Origin: Adineta steineri
Lineage: Eukaryota; Rotifera; Eurotatoria; Adinetida; Adinetidae
Assembly: GCA_905250115.1 (NCBI GenBank)
Contig: CAJNOI010000144.1
Span: forward strand, 39,980 to 103,979
DNA length: 64,000 nt
Reading direction: 5' to 3'
Below are positions 61,083-64,000 of the stretch, piece after piece. Each line of letters begins with the position of its first letter. Position 1 is the first letter of the stretch. Both the position numbers and the translations under genes were made by a program. The notes under the pieces were generated by a model. The model made no database searches, was not told where the DNA came from, and saw only the letters and a list, made by a program, of their open reading frames with translations.

Positions 61083-62720
61083 TTATTGAAGAAGAAATCG
61101 TTGCACCCTATTATTATAATAGTCAGAAACATATAAATATGTTTCAGTAGGATCAAGTGCCACATCACCTGGACTCGAAAGAAGTGTATTGGTACTACCC
61201 GCCATACCACTTGCACTGCCGGCTACAACCGATCCTTGTATATCTCCAAGATTCCATCGCATAACACGATTATTATTAGTATCAGCAATATAGAGAGTTT
61301 GACCATTACGTGTCATCCAAACACCTGAAGGATTATTCAATTGGTTAAGATTCGATCCTGCTCCATTCCCACCTGCTACTGTTATTCCTGTTCCGTTGCT
61401 GCCTATCATAAATTTCTGAATGCGATTGTTACTAGTGTCAGCGACATATAAGGCTGCTCGGTCTTCATCTAAATGCATAAATCGAGGCCAATCTAACGAA
61501 TTACTATCAGAGCCATAATATCCTGGGTTTCCAGCAACAAGTATACCAGTTGTACTATTTGGTACCCATTTTACGATCATAAAGCAATGAGACAATATTG
61601 CGTAAATATTACCGAATGAATCAACTGTTACACCATCAATTCCATACAATCCTGTCAAAGAACAGGATGAGTCTGATCGACCTATTGATGGAAAGCTTGT
61701 GAGATTCATTCCTGGTCGTTGAATGTACATTATACCTTGATTAATGGTGTATTCAGTCATGTATATATTATGTGAACTGTCAACAAATACATCCTCAGGC
61801 TGACTGAGTCCGTTGGAAAGAATCGTAGATCCAATACGTGAGAATGGTGAAAATGATTGAAATCGAGGCATAACAAAATTGGTTACATACAGAATTCCAT
61901 CGAATGGTGAAACATAGATACCCCAAGGACCCATTACACCATATGTACCATCATCTGTACTGCCATTGCAAAAACCAGCAACTGTCACACCATTACCAAT
62001 CACTGGAGCTACAAATACAAAGAAGTATTCAAGAATTATTCTTATCTCATACATTTCTTTAGTGTTTTTGAGATATTATATCAGTAGCATCATTCGTAGA
62101 AATAATTCATAAGAAAAATATGTTAGTTCTGAGTAGAACTAAAATGACTTACAAGCAGAGCACCGATAAGTAAAGTTACAGGTTGGTTGACATGAAAGAT
62201 TAAGATCCGCCCGGCAAGCATCTGTATGTGAACATAATTGACCTTGAAATAATTGTGTCATACACATTCCATTATTCCAATATGTAAATGGAGGACATTG
62301 GCAAGTTGAACTGTTTACATTACATATTTCATAACGACTTTGATCACAATGATTGCATGACTGATTGTGAATGTTAACATAATTATTAGGAGAGAATTGA
62401 ACTGAACCAACAGATGATCGTGGTTTTGATGGTGAAGCAACAATTGAGCCTGTTGTGTTATCCATTTCCCATAAACGACATTGTAAAGAATCAGCATCAA
62501 AATCAAATGTTCGACAAGTGATACGCTTGTGACATTCAGCAGAACAATATAAAGACCTTTTTGTCGTACATGTAAATAGTGGAGAACGAGAAGTGTCTAT
62601 AGGAATGAATTGATATCCTAAAGCACTGATTTTTGTTTTCGATTGATCTTGCATACTAAGATGAAAAGATAACAAGAAACCAAAAATAAGAAAGAATTGC
62701 ATCTGTCGTACAGAACTCAT
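61083..62720 (-). CDS. Secreted PAN/EGF-like NHL-repeat protein (497 aa, two exons)
   Basis: Exon 1 is 62720-62153 and exon 2 is 62008-61083, joined in phase 1. The start at 62720 is chosen because it gives a signal peptide (MQFFLIFGFLLSFHLS). Upstream in-frame Mets do not. Residues about 35-100 form a PAN/Apple-like domain (LYCSAECHKRITCRTFDF). These are followed by a Cys-rich EGF-like stretch (CNVNSSTCQCPPFTYWNNGMC) to about residue 189. Exon 2 encodes an NHL beta-propeller with five to six repeats (LYVADTSNNRIQKF, LYIADTNNNRVMRW, LYVSDYYNNRVQRF). It is probably an extracellular binding protein, and its ligand is unknown. The frame is intact, unlike the NHL gene at 58412. Confidence 0.84.
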
Positions 62721-64000
62721 AATGAAATAAAGAAAACTATTTGAAAAAAATATCATATGACTTTGTATATAAACTATTGAAAAATATATTATTATAATAG
62801 TTAATATCTTATAGTTAAATGATTTTTGTAGAATATAATCAGCTATTTTAAGTACTTTATTTGCACAAAACGTCAACGTATCTTAGAAAAGAGCATTATA
62901 TTTTGAAGAGAATATAAATCGAAAAACATAATTGTTATTTTTTCTTTTTCAAGAACATATACGTCATAGTTAAAATTAAAAATCGGTCTAATTTAGAATT
63001 CTAATTTTCATCAGACTAGTTTTGGATAAATTTTAAGTAAATAAAGAAATGTATATTTCAAATTATCTTTTTTACTTTATATTGATTCTCTCTCGATTTT
63101 ACAATCTCATTTTTATCAAACAAATTATAACTTCTATTTTTTTTAAAATTAATTTCCTGATAATTTTACAAGACCGTTATTTAAAATGACATTTAGTCGA
63201 GCAGAAACTCTTTAACTTTCAAATGAACGTTATTTAATAATACATTTTTTTTACAGTCGCATGTGTTCGCTTCATCATTAATCCACACCCACACCCTCGT
63301 TGAGTCTCATAGAATGATAAGACTAATAGAAATATATAGTTTTAAAGAAAATGGAAACTCGAATGTTTTGATAAAAAATTGGACACTAGAAAAGTATTCG
63401 TATCATTACTTTTTTATATAATACGTTATTATTTTTACTTCCCATGAATATTACAATTATATCATGTGCATAATATAATTTGTTAATATCGCTCGAGTTT
63501 GTTTTTTCTTCTTCCTATCTTTTTCTAACTATGATATACGTAGTCTTTCAGAAACATTGATGCATGTACATTTTCATAACTTAAAGAAAACAATAAATAT
63601 ATTTTGCTATTATTTGATTAAATACAAGAGAAGCGTCTGAAGCTAAGTAACATGATTGAAGGACTAATGAAAATTGAATTAAATTTGATAATTTCGATTA
63701 AATTCTTCATCTTTTGTTAATTTGTCTCGAATTTCATAGGAGAAATGAAAAGAAAAAATATTTTGTAATTTCAATTGAGACAAAGATTTTATGTTTCATT
63801 GGATTCTATCTGAATATTTTTATTCGACGAAAACAATGAAATATTTTTGTTTTTTCGATTTGATAAATTTGAGAATTGTTCAAAATTGAAATGAGAAAAG
63901 AAATGTTAAAAAGATTTTTCTCTAATAAATTAATAAACAGTGAAGTGGAGGCCGCTTTGTCAAAATCAAATCAATGAAAACAAAAAAAGACTTACAGAAG
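62721..64000. other. Intergenic to window end
   Basis: AT-rich DNA with one half hairpin element and no supported gene. Confidence 0.5.
63281..63299. repeat. Telomere-like half element
   Basis: ATCCACACCCACACCCTCG, the C-rich arm alone, with two CCCACA units. Confidence 0.55.

Noticed and set aside
1..64000. CRISPR arrays, operons, bacterial promoters, tRNA or rRNA genes
   Set aside because: Introns and gene families show a eukaryotic nuclear genome. No tRNA-like or rRNA-like sequence was recognised by eye.

Overview
The window looks like nuclear DNA of a bdelloid rotifer (Adineta/Rotaria-like). It is AT-rich, and nearly every gene is split by introns of about 50-60 nt with GT-AG ends. The gene families are ones greatly expanded in bdelloids: NHL-repeat proteins, ADP-ribosyltransferase/TPR proteins, divergent 7TM receptors and REJ/PLAT polycystins. 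Exon chains were built by hand from splice signals, reading-frame phase and conserved motifs. No database search was run.

Layout. 1-3582 is an inverted copy, a few per cent diverged, of 27382-30957. Both arms carry the same 7TM receptor genes, and the left arm ends at a 100-N gap. 3750-8862 is a tandem pair of about 2.5 kb units, each with a small bdelloid-type hypothetical gene. 8935-10911 (-) encodes an ADP-ribosyltransferase with TPRs. 11852-14327 (-) is an 11-exon SLC5 sodium/solute symporter. 15327-17195 (-) is an 11-exon PP1-like phosphatase in which most catalytic metal ligands are substituted. 18348-18729 is a TA-flanked MITE. 19616-23030 (+) encodes a secreted mucin-like protein ending in two CBM1-like Cys domains and containing a 799-N gap. 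23984-25483 (+) is a beta-lactamase-fold serine hydrolase broken by one stop codon. 25725-31803 (+) holds three 7TM receptor genes, two of them on a tandem duplication.

34331-49713 (+) reads as one 34-exon gene of about 3,744 codons. It encodes a signal peptide, four NHL propeller modules, a 430-residue Thr/Ser stalk, a REJ region, a GPS cleavage site, a PLAT domain, a polycystin channel region and a short coiled-coil tail. It is followed by a multi-pass membrane protein (50795-51913, +) and a 1,527-aa ADP-ribosyltransferase with 24 TPRs (52360-56943, -). After that come an NHL gene with two internal stops (58412-59837, +), a broken TPR-gene fragment (60190-60391, -) and a PAN/EGF/NHL secreted protein (61083-62720, -).

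Scattered through intergenic DNA and some introns is a family of short fold-back repeats. One arm is rich in TGTGGG-like units, which match the telomere repeat reported for bdelloids, and the other arm is its C-rich complement. Themes across the genes are extracellular sensing (7TM receptors, NHL propellers, mucin stalks, polycystin), membrane-anchored ADP-ribosylation, and much recent duplication and gene decay.
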